DNA of 64,000 nt from Anaeramoeba flamelloides. Its lineage: Eukaryota; Metamonada; Anaeramoebidae. The notes under the pieces were generated by a model, which was given only the letters and a program-made list of their open reading frames with translations, made no database searches and was not told where the DNA came from. Numbering within the stretch: position 1 is the first letter of the stretch; every line of letters starts with the position of its first letter. The stretch is taken from contig JANTQA010000070.1 in assembly GCA_027625915.1 (NCBI GenBank), forward strand, positions 1,803,001 to 1,867,000, read 5' to 3'. Shown here piece by piece: positions 35,399 to 47,984 of the stretch. The position numbers were made by a program, and so were the translations under genes.

Positions 35399-35720
35399 TC
35401 AAATAAAAAGAAAGAAATCAAACCTTCGATTGTTGGATCTATAATTTTCGAATCAAGTATTTTTAATTTGTAGTCAGGAACAGATCGAATAAGACAAAAT
35501 AAAAATATTAATAAAAAAAAAAAAAAAAAAATTTGATAGAAAAGATTGGAAAGGTATTAAAAAACAACAAGTTTTTTTTCTTTTGAAGAAAAAAGAGAAA
35601 AGGAAACAATTTAATACCATAATCACGAATAAATTGTTGTGAAATGAATTGAAGTGTAATAGCTGATTTGCCAACACTACCTGGTCCAGCAATAACAATT
35701 TGGTAACGGAGTTCTGTCAT
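33889..35720 (-). CDS. Ras-family small GTPase, five exons with a 15-nt microexon
   Basis: The exons (minus strand) are 35720-35618, 35438-35424, 35273-35218, 34800-34618 and 34110-33889, giving 192 residues. All junctions are GT/AG and the phases agree. The P-loop is GPGSVGKS (residues 12-19). Switch I DPTIE is supplied by the 15-nt exon ATCCAACAATCGAAG. DTAGQEEY (switch II, Gln kept) opens exon 4. NK/ID (base recognition) is split by intron 4, and ETSAK is intact. The tail is Lys-rich and ends CLIM, a CAAX prenylation signal, so the protein should act on membranes as a GTP/GDP switch. Compared with classical Ras, the residues after DPTIE are ECYKK instead of DSYRK, and Ser replaces the second Gly of the GAGG loop. 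It is closest in feel to Ras/Rap, not Rab or Rho. The effector is unknown. Confidence 0.93.
35424..35438 (-). other. 15-nt microexon (exon 2 of the Ras-like gene)
   Basis: ATCCAACAATCGAAG is preceded by AAAATTATAG and followed by GTTTGA. It joins ...RDY+G to DPTIE and then to ECYKKHIYVDS. Without it the GTPase would lack the invariant switch I Thr and the frame would lose five residues. Confidence 0.85.
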
Positions 35721-36954
35721 AACAAGAAATTTTTTTAAGTAAAAAAAAATATTTTTAATGAGGAAAACAACAAGAAAATGAAAAATGAAATTTTAGAAGA
35801 AAAGACCTAAAGTTTTTTTTTGATTCTTAAAACAAACCTTCAAATGTTCTTGATTCAACTAATACCAAAAATAGTCAAAGACCATAAAAAAATCTTTCGA
35901 AAAATTTCAACTAAAAGAGGGATAATGAAGAATAACACAAAACTAAGTATTTGAAAAATTGTTTTCGAAAAGTTAACCAAAAAACTCTACTATCTCAATT
36001 ATTTTGAAGGTTATTTTTTTAAGTAAAAATAATAAGTAAACTGGTTAGATTTTTTAGAAAATTTTCCAAAGAAGAATTTGGAATGGGTTAAAGGACAGAA
36101 TTATTATTTTTTGAAAAACAAAAAGGAAATCTAAAAAAAAAATTTTTTTTTTCAACAGCCTTTGTTCCTTTTAGAATTTTTTTTTTATTTGTAGTTCCAA
36201 TCAACGAACAATACAGATAGTGGTAACCCCAAAACCCAGATTAAAAGTCATGTTAGTTTCTCAATTTTTAGAGAACTAACTCACAACACTTTTTTACAAA
36301 AGAAAAGAATAAGAATTGTTCATACACTCAATTTGGGAGTTGTTTCCTTTTTTAAACAAATAAATAAGATTTTGAAATACGATAGTCAAAAAGTGTTAAT
36401 TGTTTTGGTCTTCCTTCAAACTGATCCTAAAGAACTCCGTCTGTGTTGAAACAGTAAAATTTTGTTTGATAATTTTCTCTATTAAGATTTAAGTTTGCAA
36501 ATTCAAAAAAAGGAAATTTTGTCCTTTAAAGAAAATGACCTTGAAAAATATTGGTATTAGAAAGAACAGAAATCTTACAAGAAAAACTTTCTTAAAGTTA
36601 ATAAGATCGGGTTTTCAAAAGTATTCTTTTTGGTGTCTCTCAATCTTTTCAATTTTTTGAATATTTGTTATAAGTGTTGAGTCTCCTTACTGATTGATTT
36701 GAAGTATGATCCTACCCTTAAATATTAGAAAGGGAATTGATTTGTTAAACATCTAAATGGATTGCTAAAAAGTAATTCAATTTTGTGATCAGGTTTGGCC
36801 GAGAAAAGGAATTTAACGTACCAATTGTTTAATCTATTTAGATCTAAAAAGAAAATTTAACTATGGTTGAAAATATTTACTAACTAAAAAAACAAACCAA
36901 GAAGATGAAAACAACAGACAAACAAGAAACACCATTCTGTAAATCAAGTTCAAA
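35721..36954. other. Upstream of the Ras-like gene, no gene seen
   Basis: AT-rich with no recognised element. It should contain the promoter of the minus-strand gene. Confidence 0.4.
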
Positions 36955-38082
36955 AAAAAATTATCAAAAGATAAAAGAGCTTGTAAAACTGATTTTTTAA
37001 TCCAAGAAAACAAGGGGCTAGGAAAACTTTTTTCTTTTTTTTTACAAAGGTAATAGAGTACTTCATTAAAAGAATTCTTATTTTCATAAAGAAATAAAAA
37101 TTGAGAAAAAAACCATTATCAACTTTAGACAATAAGTTCTCATTTTTAAAGAAATTCATTTTCCACAATTATATTTGGAGTCAAAAGATCTAATCTATTG
37201 TTTTTTGGATTTTATATTCAAATTAGAAAATGAAAAACAAAAAAATTTTTATTTTTAAGAAATCTCACTTTTCGTAATTTCAAAGAGTTTGTATTGATCA
37301 AATAATATTGAAAGTTTAATCTTATATTAAAAATACAAGACAAATTAATCAAATATTTTAATCCTTGAAGATCCAAAAAAATTGATCGTATATTTTATTC
37401 ACAAATATATAGTCAAATTTTCTTGAAATTTAAAAATATTCGGGAATAAGCCTCTTTCAAATACCTAAAGTAGAAATAATAAACCACGAATTGTTTATTT
37501 AAATGAGTTATTTGATAATGTATATTATTTTTTTTTAATAGAATTATTAATAATATGTATTTGAATTTGTTTGATTTATTTCAAAATCTTTAAAAACTTT
37601 AAAATAAGAACAAAGTAGAAGATAATTTAATCTTTGGGGGTTTATAACTCCACTAAAAATACTTGTGATAGTGTTTTTAATAATTGGTTCAAAATAATCA
37701 AATTCAAAAAAAGTATTTCTTTGGATTATAAGTTCAATTTTCTAGGTTTAAAAAAGATTTTTAGGACATTTTTTATTCCTATCATTTGATTTTTTTTTGT
37801 CAGATTTTTTTTATTCAACTTAAAGAAAAAAATTGATTTGAACTGTCTTTTGAATCATTAAATTATATATATATTTTTAACGGTTCATATAATTATTCTA
37901 ATTTTTTTATATCAAGTAAGATTTTTTATATTGGAATATTTTAGAACTTAATGGTTTTATTTTTAAAGTATATTTTCAGTTACACTTTCTTTTCAGGACA
38001 ATACAATTTCCATTTTCTTCAACTTTGTTATTTTTTTTTAAAGAATTGAAAATATGTTGGATTTTCGACTTTTCAAAAATGA
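36955..38082 (+). repeat. Dispersed repeat Rep-6, copy a (1.1 kb)
   Basis: It aligns in direct orientation with 48340-49440. Landmarks: ACAAAGGTAATAGA versus CCAAAGGTAATAGA, ATCCTTGAAGATCCAAAAAA versus ATCCTTGAAGATCTAAAAAA, and the shared end CTTTTCAAAAAT. No terminal inverted repeat and no frame was recognised. Confidence 0.75.
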
Positions 38083-38761
38083 GAAAAATGAATCAAACTT
38101 TTAAAATTAATAATTTATTTCTGAAATTAGTTATAAAATGTAAGTTTGGTCTTGCAGTGCTCAGATTTTTACTTAATTTTTCATTTTGAGACACCCTAAT
38201 TTTTTTTTTTTATTTGATATTAAAATTATGAAACTTTGTTACTATCAAAGTTCTCAGCATATTTTTTCAAATTCAATTATTTTATTAAAATTGACCTTTG
38301 AAGAACAAATAAGAAATAATAAGAATAATACATATCAAATATTTACCCACATCCACATTAAATATAACTAATAAAAAAAAATAGATTTTCTTAAAAATAG
38401 AAAAATTAAACTATTAACAGTCTATTAAGAAAAAAACCACAATAATCATTTTGACCCCGGATTTGGGATGCAATAAAATCAAATAAAAACTAATATGATT
38501 TCTTTAGATTCATTTTAAATGTTTCTGTAACACCCAACACACATTTTTACCAAGTAATTATCAATTTAACAATAAAAAAAAAGTATAAATGAATGACATA
38601 TCAAAAAAAAAATTACAAAACAATCAAAGTAAAATATGAATAAATAAGAAAAGTTTTTTTGATTTTCAAATTTCTACTTTACTGTTTAGGTTTAATCATC
38701 AGAAAAAATTTTATATTACACAGTGAGAATTATAAAGTGATTGTATTTAGATCTAATAATT
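38083..38761 (+). repeat. Segment related to element Rep-5
   Basis: Two blocks, one with TTGACCTTTGAAGAACAAAT near 38290 and one with TTTTTACCAAGTAATTATCA near 38545, occur in the same order inside 47064-47773. The outer ends with the CAGTCAAAGGG tips are not present here, so this is a diverged or partial copy. Confidence 0.5.
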
Positions 38762-39300
38762 AAGCCCGGATTCAAAATTTTTAACACACCAAGATTCGAT
38801 TTGTGAAGAAAAAATCTTATTTAACCAATTCAGGAAGAAATACCAAATTAGAACCATTCACTAATTGAAATGCTAACACTTTTTTATAAATTGCAATACC
38901 CACAAAACAAAAAATAAATAAATATCAATACTAATAAATCAAGGGTGTGTTAAAAATTTTGGAGAGAGCAACCCAAAAAAATTGATCAGTAAATTTGTTT
39001 AAATTCTATTAGAAATCATTGATCGATCAAATGGTTAGATACTACCAACTAATTTTATGTGAGTTCTTCTATTTGGAGCAACCCAACTTTAGCATAATAT
39101 CAATTGTTGAAAAAAAATTTGATCAAACAAAAAAAGTTAAGTAATTTAAAAAATGAAATGAAAACAAAAAACAAATAAAGATGAAAAAATGATTTACATA
39201 TTTTCCAAAAATCAAAATTTATTTCCAATTTGAATTGAATTGTAGTATTGTGATTATTTGTACCCTTTTTACTCTGTGGAAATTTTTGAATTTTAGTTTA
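38762..39300 (+). repeat. Dispersed repeat Rep-7, copy b
   Basis: Direct-orientation partner of 22855-23388, with the same internal inverted pair around the AACACACC and GGTGTGTT strings. Confidence 0.75.
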
Positions 39301-39574
39301 AAAAGTTTCAATACCATAGAACAATCAAAACAACACCCTGTTAATAATTTTCTCACAAAAAATAAAATTTACACTTTAAACACTTCCAGAACAATTTTTA
39401 TAAAATCTAACTTTTAAAGATATTCCATTGGCTACTGTATAATTTCTATGTGATAAACATGTTTTATTTAATTTTTTTTTATTTTTTTTTGATGGCCAAT
39501 TTTAATACAGGGAATATACTTTTAGTATTAAATTAAATATCCAAAGGGGGTTTAAACACATCTTACCCATGGGG

Positions 39575-39925
39575 AATCTGAATTTTTTGATCAACCAAGT
39601 ATCATATTTTTAATTTATTTTATTTTAAGAATTATAAAAAAGCTGAAATTCTGAAAAAAACCAACAAAAAAGTTAGAATTTATTAATATTTTTAAAAACA
39701 TTCAAAGTGATATTACTTGTTTCTTGTTTTTATTTTAAACTCTTTGGAAATTACCATCCCCGCCTTTAAAGCTAATGTGTAATCTTGAAATTATTCTGAT
39801 TTTATTGAAAAAAATTTGACAACTATTTTGTTTATTGTTTTTTTTTTCAGAATTTCAGCTTTTTTATAATTCTTAAAAGAAACTAAATTTAAAATATGCA
39901 ACTTATTTGATAAAAAATTTGATAG
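39575..39925. repeat. Large palindrome with about 80-bp arms
   Basis: TTTTAAGAATTATAAAAAAG and CTGAAATTCTGAAAAAAA near 39640 are mirrored exactly near 39860. Similarity extends outward through ATCATATTTTTAATTTA versus GCATATTTTAAATTTA. The loop is about 170 bp. It lies 350 bp beyond the 3' end of the neighbouring minus-strand gene. Confidence 0.75.
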
Positions 39926-40270
39926 TTTTTCTTGGAATTATTGTAAAAAATTTATGTTAATAAGAAATTTTGTTTTTTTTTAAAGATTATATTATATTTT
40001 TGAAAGAGATGTTGTAATTCAATGGTAACAACAAATAAATAAAATAATGTATCATAAATATTTATTTTTAACGAGAGTATTCAAGAAAGTCCTCTGAAAA
40101 GATCATATAAAAAGGACTAAAACAAGATCAAGGTAACCAATTATAAAATAACAAAAAGGAGCAATAAAATATAAAGTTGAAATAATAAGATTCCAACATT
40201 CTGATAAAAATAACAATAAAAAGAAATTAATGAAAGTCTATTGAATGTATCTAGATTAACACTTAGATAA

Positions 40271-42706
40271 TTAAATTTTGTTTACTAATGCCTTCCAAAC
40301 GATTTTATCTGCTTTTGTTATATAATAAGGAAATACAAATTCAATTTCTGTATTGGGATTAATGATTTTATTTGAGATGGGTCTCATTTTTTCTTGATTA
40401 TATACACAATTATCAAAAGAATTTAATTTGTAACCCTCCCAGTGAATTAACCAAAATAATTTGAGAGTATTTTGAGTCTGAATTTCGAACTGATCTTGAA
40501 AATCTTTTGGTTTCCAAGTATATTTTTTTTTTCTACCACTTTTTTTCTTTTTATTTTTCTTTCCTCTACCTCGTCTGCCATCTCTATCTTTTCTCCCACC
40601 TCTCTCTTTTCTCCATTCTCTCTCTTTTCTCCGTTCTCTATCTTTTCTCACATATCTTTTTCCACGTCCACGTCCACGACCACGACCACGATAGTTACTA
40701 TATCTTCCACCACCATTTTTTTGAGAATAAGAATAGTACTCTTCAATTTCATCTTCTTCACTTTCATCATCCAAATATTTGTCACAGATTTCATCAAAGA
40801 GGGATTCAATTAATTTTCGAAATTCTTTAATTGCGGCTCTTGTAGTATTTGTTTTCATGGTTTTAAAATCATACCGGAAGGAATAATCCAGGGTTTTAAG
40901 ATTTATATTTTCAAATTTGTTAATTGGTATTTGGATTTTGGTGTTACAAATATCAAAGTATTTTGTAAAACTTGAAGAAAATTGTAAATATTTGTCAAGA
41001 TAAGTTTCTGAAAAAAATCTTTCAGTATTTTTTAAATAATTTGTAACATATTGAAACAATGATTCTCGTAAGTCAATGTCAGATCCTATCCGGACAGCAG
41101 TTTTGGTTATCAAAGAGAACTGACCTTTATGGACGGATGTTTCTTGGAAATTTTGTGATTTCTTCTGGTAGTTATTTACCTTCACGTTCTGTACAGAATT
41201 CATTTGATGATTTAATTTATTTATTTCCAATTTCTGGCTCTTTGATAAGTCTTGATATTCGTTTTTGAGTTTCTCTTCAATGATTAATTTCTCGTTTATT
41301 TGATTTCTTGATGCTGTGCTCTTTTCTAGGAGTGCTTCAAGTTCTTTAATTTTATCGTGATCTTTTTTCCTTTCATTTTGGTTCTCTTTTTCATGTTTGC
41401 TTGTGTTTTCCTTGCTATTCTTTGTTAATTTTTCAATTTCTAATTGCAATTGGGATTGGAATAAAATTGAATATTGAGAAGGGTTTAGAAGATCATATTT
41501 GGAGAAGATAGTTAATTCTTCACAGTTTAAAAGACTTAAATTTAAATAAGACTTGATCAGGTTAAAATTCATTCGATGCAAAACTTGGCTTAATTGTTGA
41601 TCGTTGAAATGAGAAGACATCATTTTCCATACTTTTGCTTTTTTTTTTAATTTCTTAATTTTCTTCTCAACAATTTGTTGACTTCTTTCATAAAATCTTT
41701 CGATTAGCAATAGAATTGGCAATGCGGATTCATTGTTTGTGTTTTGGTTTGTTTGAAAGATGCACTGTAATGTTTTCATTGAGCATTCAAAAAACAATCC
41801 TTGCACGTTCATTAATTGCACCCCATTTGAAATGATTAATTTACTTATCTGTTCCTTAATTTCTTCAGATTCAATATAACTTAACTCATTTTTCTTCAAC
41901 CCTTCTTCAGCAACACAAAGAAGATCTAAAAATGGTATCAAATTGTATATGTTATTAAGAGATTCTGGTTTTTTGATGAACCGGAGAACGTCAATCACTA
42001 TATCATTTCGCCCGCCTTCAATAATTGCCTCGGTGAGAACAGCTACATAGTTTGCATTATTGACGGCTTCTCCAACTAATTTCTTTTGCTCGTCATAATT
42101 CTCAATAATTTGGGATTTCTTTTTTTGGCCAGTTAGTCCCGAAAGAACTAATAACTGGTAGGTGTTCTTGAGTCTCTTATGCAGCGAATTGATCATTTGC
42201 AATGTTTTCTTGTTGTTGACTAACTTTTTGAATCGCTTTGAGGTCTTATTCTTCTTGAAAAGACCCTCGGTTTCTTGAACAACTTCAAACAAATCTTGTC
42301 TTGCTTTTGTACCTTCTTCACTATTGAATGCCTCCCTTAATTAATCAATTTTTTTATTATTATTTTTGTGAGAGTAAAAATAACAAAATGGTGAATAATT
42401 TAGTATGATAATTTCTTTACTTTTTGTATTTGGAAACAGAACAAATGTTGTTGAAATAATAATAAGACAGAGATCAAGTCTCAAAAGCTTTCAAGTTGAT
42501 TTTTTTGAAAGCAACTTTTTAAAAAGGATTTTTTGTTTGGTTTTGAAAAATTAAATATTTTACTTATTTTCACAAATCACATCATACATCCTAAAACAAA
42601 AATCAAGAAAATCATTTAGAATTCTTGTGTTTTCCTTTTGTGCACTGTCTTGATCCTTGATCCATTTCAGCCCATTTAGTACTAATCCAATTGTGTCTAG
42701 TGACAT
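40271..42706 (-). CDS. Helical protein with RG-rich tail; possible HeLo/MLKL-type N-terminus
   Basis: Exon 1 is 42706-42564 and exon 2 is 42335-40271, joined in phase 2 (donor GTAAAA, acceptor AATTAAG); 735 residues starting MSLDTIGLVLNGLKWIKDQD. A stop directly precedes this ATG. The first 110 residues form amphipathic helices with FKKNKTSKRFKKLVNNKK and INSLHKRLKNTYQLL. This layout recalls the four-helix bundle of MLKL, HeLo and plant helper NLR N-termini, a resemblance seen by eye only. Residues about 115-340 are helical and unrecognised. A charged coiled coil spans about 352-412. An acidic patch (DDESEEDEIEE, near 565) precedes an RGRGRGRG plus Arg/Lys-rich block (about 586-660) that looks nucleic-acid-binding, then a folded-looking tail with LFWLIHWEGYKLN. 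Function unknown. Confidence 0.75.
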
Positions 42707-44949
42707 TTATTTTGGAAGTGTAAAATCAAATTTTAGTAAATTTGAGAATAAAATAAATTTGATAATTGCATTTTCCTTTTTATTTAAAGATTTTGGGAAT
42801 TTGGAATATACCTTAGATAGTTTAGTAGGCCAATTCTTCTTAAATTTGAACAATAATATCTTATTCTCTTTTTTTCTCATAATTATCGAATAATTTTTCA
42901 ACAAATAAAAATCTAGAACCAGAAAGAAAGAAACCACAATATTTTGGACAGGTTTTTAGGACTTTATACGAACTCTAAATCAAAAGAATTATTTTTAAAT
43001 TTGAGAAAAAAAATTCTTTTGTTTGAAACTCTTTTGATCTTGAAATTTGAAAATAAAATTCAAGAATTAAAATGTGTTGTCAAAGTTTAAAGGCTGTTAT
43101 GTAAGCAAACTTTGAACTTTGTTTTAAGACAAAAAGAAAATTAAAACTTTAATCAACGTCATTATGAATTTGTAGAAAAAAACAAAAAATCTGTTAGAAT
43201 GTGGTTACTTTATCAGAAATTAGGATTATTTTGAAAAATAATACAAAGTGTTTGCTTTATTTCAGTTGACTGAAGGATAGTTCTATTAATTGTATTCAAG
43301 AATAGTTAAAAAAGTTTTGGTTCTGAAAAAAAAGATTGATTGTAGTAATCCAAAAAAATTTTTACATTTAAAAATATTTAATTCAATTATGAGGGGTCGA
43401 ATTTTCTTAACTGGTGATTGAAGAATATATGAAAAAAAAATTATTAACATTTTCCAACAAGAAAAAATTTGAATATATTAAAGTCTTGAACCTATTAACC
43501 TAAATGAAAAAACAAACAAGATTTACATCTTATGGTTTTTTGTATTATTTTTAATGTACTAATAACCTAAAATAAATATTTTGTACACACTACCAAGTAT
43601 TTTATAATATCAGACAATTTTCCAAATGAGTATTTAAAATGTATTGTATTGTTTGGAAAATTTTATATTTCTTTGATTAAAACAATCCTTGTCCAAATCA
43701 TGAAATCGGTGTTTCAAAATAAAAGTAGTTTTTTAATGAAATCTTTCGAAAAAAGCCTATAGTTTGGGTGTCAATAGTATACGTAAATTAAAATTAGTTT
43801 TGGAGGTAAACTTCTTGATATTTTGAGTAAAATTTAAATTAGGAATGGAATTAGTTTAAATTTTTCCAATTTTTCTGAAATTAATTGTTTTTTTTTGTAG
43901 AAATTTTTATTCCAAAATTGTCTTCTATTTTATAAAATAAAATATCACAACTAATTTTTATTTTCCGAATTTCCTTTTTAAATTTAGAAATTCTCAAGCC
44001 AATAATTTTTACCGATTGTGTATTGTTGGTTTCTTTGATTCAATAATTCATAAAACTCTTTCAAAAAAGAAACGACCGTTCTTAATTTGGATCCTGAGTT
44101 TAACAATTCAAAAAAAGTTATTTTAAAATTAAGAACCATTTAAAAAAAAATCTTCAAGTATATTTAAAAGTAAATGCAAAAAAAAAATTATAGTTTATTG
44201 AAGCTAAAAAATGAGGTTAAAATAAGATTTCAATTGTGCACAACTTACAATAAATACCATCGATAGAAGAGGAATTATTAAATTTGTACAAGTTAATCCT
44301 TTTTATTAATATATAAAATGTTTAAAATATCAATAAATTGTCTTGTTAAATATTCAAAAAAAATATTTTCTTTATTGAAGAAAGGAATTGTGTTGTATAC
44401 ATGCAGAAAATTTACAGATATACTTGTAAAATAAAACATACCATGTTTTTTTATTAAACACGGATTGTGGAATATTTATTTATTAATGGTAATCTTTTTC
44501 TCAGGTTCTTGCACCCCAATGGATTCTGGGGAATTGGCTTCACATGTTTTAGAGTAATATAAAGTTCAACACATTTTGATAATTCAAAAAAATAGAGAAA
44601 AATCAATTATCTTATAAATTATTTTGAATTATAGAAAATCTAATACCTAAATTTACTTAGGATTTTCTATTTAATTTTAAAAATCAAGAGATTTCTAAAT
44701 AAAAAAAAAATATCAACAAAAGCTAAAAAGTTTTTATTTAATTTGAGAAAGAAAAAGAAAATTTCATAAGATTGAGAAATTTAAAAAAAAATTAAATGTG
44801 GTTTTTGAGAATTTAAAAGAATTTTGTAAAATCTATGATTTTATCCTCTTCTTCCAAATTCTTAGAAACCTAACTACAGTGTGATGGGATTTTATTTTGT
44901 TATGAAAATAATATTATTATTGTTTATTAATATTTTAATTATTTGGTTT
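42707..44949. other. Intergenic, no gene seen
   Basis: Upstream of the minus-strand helical-protein gene. AT-rich, with a weak hairpin-like segment at 44728-44800 resembling the units at 10.2 and 16.4 kb. Confidence 0.4.
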
Positions 44950-45480
44950 TTTTTACGTTTTCCTAGTGACTGAATCTTCTTTATATTGGGAAGGAGAGTT
45001 ACAAAGGAAAAAGATAAAGTTTTTACTTACCAATAATACGACACTAAAACATGAGAGTATCAGCAACTTGGAAATAAAAAAGAAATGCAAAGGTTTAAAA
45101 TGACCTAAGGTTTAAATAAAATCAGATCAAAAAAAAAAAAAAGAAATTAAACCTTTTAAACAAAGATCCCCAATTGAACATTCATGATCAATTATCAAAT
45201 CAAATTAAATTAACCAAAATTATCGTTGCTTTGATTTTGGGAGTCCTTAATCAAAGATAGCATTTGTTTTTTTTTCAATGTTTTTGATTTTTTAATAATT
45301 ACTTATTAAACAACCCTTTTTAAATTTCTATTTAAATTTTTTTTCATTTTTCCTCTTCAATTTTTTGCTTTTGGATTTTAAACATAAAAAAATTTACGTA
45401 TGTCTTTCCCATGAAACATTGTGAAATATATGATTTTAAGCTTAAATTACCTCAAAAGTAATTTTATTAAAATGGCATAT
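44950..45480 (+). repeat. Dispersed repeat Rep-8, copy b
   Basis: Direct-orientation partner of 1080-1590. Confidence 0.6.
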
Positions 45481-46539
45481 AAAGTTTAATTTACATATCT
45501 TCCACTGATTATAATAATATTTTAATTATCTCTGTTCTTCTAGTATCTTTTTTATTTTGATAAAATTCCTTTAATTGACACCATTTCATAATAAATAAAT
45601 AATTTAAACCAATTAATTTGTACAATGACCCAAGATAAAATAAATAAATAAACAACAAAACAATAATAATAATTATTATTGTAAACTTTTAATAAATATA
45701 TACATTTATTGCATGATTTTTGTGTAATTAAAACAGTTTTTGATAATGAGAACACCCCCTTAATGTAATTCACCTTTTAAATTGTGACACTTTTTTGAAA
45801 GATGTTTTTTTTTTTTTTTTTTTTTTTTAACTCATTTTTTATAATATGGGCATTCTTTTTATTTACGGGGAGTGGTTTTGTTAAAAAGAAAAAGAAATCT
45901 TGTTTAGAACTTTATTTATTTTTTTTTATTTGTTATCAGGTTGATTAAATTGGTCATATAAAAAAATCTTAATAAATTTATTTAAGTAGAGAATATTTTT
46001 TTAAATCAAAAAATCAAATATTCATAATATATAAAGTAATCATATCTTTTATTAGCAAATTAGTCAATTCTGAAAAATTGTCTAAATTTTCTGTAGTTTT
46101 ATGTTGGAAATTTTTATTTTTGAAAATAACTGTTTTTATTATGTTATTATTTAAAATAATTCATATTTCAATTCAAACTTCAGTAAATGAAATTTATAGA
46201 ATTGTTAATTATATAAAAAATATGAATTTGGCTGTTGTTTTACTAGGATTTTATCAATGAAATTTACGTCTATTAAGTAAAAAAAAATTTTTCTATAAAT
46301 TTTATAAAAAGTTGTTTTCTTGTTTCCAACAAATCGAAAAATCATACAAAAAACTTTTCAATTTTTAAAATTTTTATAAAAATTACTTATGTCCTTGTTA
46401 ATAAGAATCGTTCTAACAATTCAAATAATTTTAGGATTCAAAAAAAAAAAAAAATAGATTTAAATATTATTGTACAAAATTAAATAAATACCAACTAATT
46501 TCAAGAAAAGTTTTTAATGTACAACAAAATTCTATATTA

Positions 46540-46880
46540 AAATAAAAATTACAGTTTGTTGGTTACATGTTAATTATGATTGATAAAATCTTATAAATTA
46601 AAAAATGAAAAAATAATTACTTTCAAAAGTTTTAAATATTGTTTTTAAAGACTGAAATACTATTATTCTGGTTTTTATTTTTGTATTTGAAAAATAAAAA
46701 TTAAAAAACTTTATTTTCTGGAAAAGGTCAATTTTTAGTTGTGATTATTAAAAAAATTAAGGTTTTTTTGTTTATTCTTTTTCTAAAAGATTTTTTAGGG
46801 TTGTTTGAATTTGGAGAGAACTAATACCATTTACTCCCAATTACATCATACTTTTTGAATATACTGTTATTCTCCAATTT
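46540..46880 (-). mobile_element. Rep-1 partial copy e
   Basis: GATTTTTTAGGGTTGTTTGA, ACTAATACCATTTACTCCC and AATTACATCATACTTT match, in reverse, the left terminal region of Rep-1 at 17.05 kb and the corresponding part of copy d. The other end was not found. Confidence 0.5.
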
Positions 46881-47063
46881 AAAAAAGAAAATTTTTCCTA
46901 CAAATTCTCCAAAAGATTTTTATATGAATAATTAGCTGAAACCCCCTAATTTTTTTTTCTAATTGTTTAGAAATGATATTTTAAGATAATAAATTCAATT
47001 TCCATTGTGAAATCTAAGAAAAAATTTTTACTCTGCTAATTTGATTGTAAAAGTAATAATTAA

Positions 47064-47773
47064 TATAAACTCTGTTTCAGTCAAAGGGGCCCAACGTTTT
47101 TTTCAAATATCAATTATTTTATATAATTGACCTTTGAAGAACAAATAAGAAATAAAGAGAATAATAAACCTCAAAGAAATGTTGATACATGTCTGAAAGA
47201 AAACTAATTAATCAATAGTTTTTCTTAAAATTTTCAAAACTCAAATTCTTAGGGCCCTATTGAGAAAAACAAGGATGTTTGTTTTGAACTTTTACTGGTA
47301 TTTGAATAATAAATATGAAACATTTTTCACTTCATTTTTCATACTTTTCTTTTAGAAATTAAGCCCCCAAACAAATTTTGTTGGTATTTGTGGACTCTAT
47401 TTGAAAAAGGAAATGAAAATGAAGTGAAAAATTTTCCTATTTATTAAACAAATATCAAGATCAAAGATCGAATTGAATTGCAATAGAAATCAATAGATTT
47501 CTCAACAATCTTTACATGGTTTCAATGACATTAGAATAACACGTTTTTACCAAGTGACTATTGATCTTGCCATAAAAAAATTTTTTGCAAATGAATGACG
47601 TTTTTAAAAAAAAAATCGAAAAAAAAAAACAAAAATGTATAGAAAAGTAAAAAAATCATTTCAATTTTGAAAATTTCTAAAATAAAATTTTTCTTCTAAT
47701 ATCTATACAAACCCTTTAAACACGTGTATTATACCATTGCAACTGGGTCCCTTTGACTGAAAAATAGTTTACA
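47064..47773. mobile_element. Inverted-repeat transposon Rep-5, about 710 bp
   Basis: TTTCAGTCAAAGGGGCCCA at the left is mirrored by TGGGTCCCTTTGACTGAAA at the right. The inverted repeats match at about 26 of 30 bases counting outward to TATAAAC/TGTAAAC. CAGT-type tips suggest Tc1/mariner kin, but the exact boundary and target duplication are uncertain. A lone similar tip, TTTTTCAGTCAAATGGGCCC, lies near 52550. No transposase frame. Confidence 0.7.
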
Positions 47774-47984
47774 TTCTCATAAATTGAAATAAAAATTTTC
47801 ATTTATTAATTGAAAATAAACAGTTTACAAACAATATGTGGAATTAATCACTTAAAAGAGGAAAACTACTCAAAAGATATTTTAAAAAAGGTCATTAAGT
47901 TAAATACACTATTTTGAAAAACTATAATTTTTTTTTTTTTTTTTTTGATGTTTTTCACTAAATTTTTGAAGGTTTTCTGTCTTA

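Noticed and set aside
40472-40830. Ser/Thr- and His-rich plus-strand frames
   Set aside because: Antisense shadows of the RG-rich region of the 40-kb gene.
42290-42292. TTG at 42292 as start of the helical-protein gene
   Set aside because: The frame continues upstream to a splice acceptor at 42336, and a phase-matching exon with a proper ATG lies at 42564-42706.
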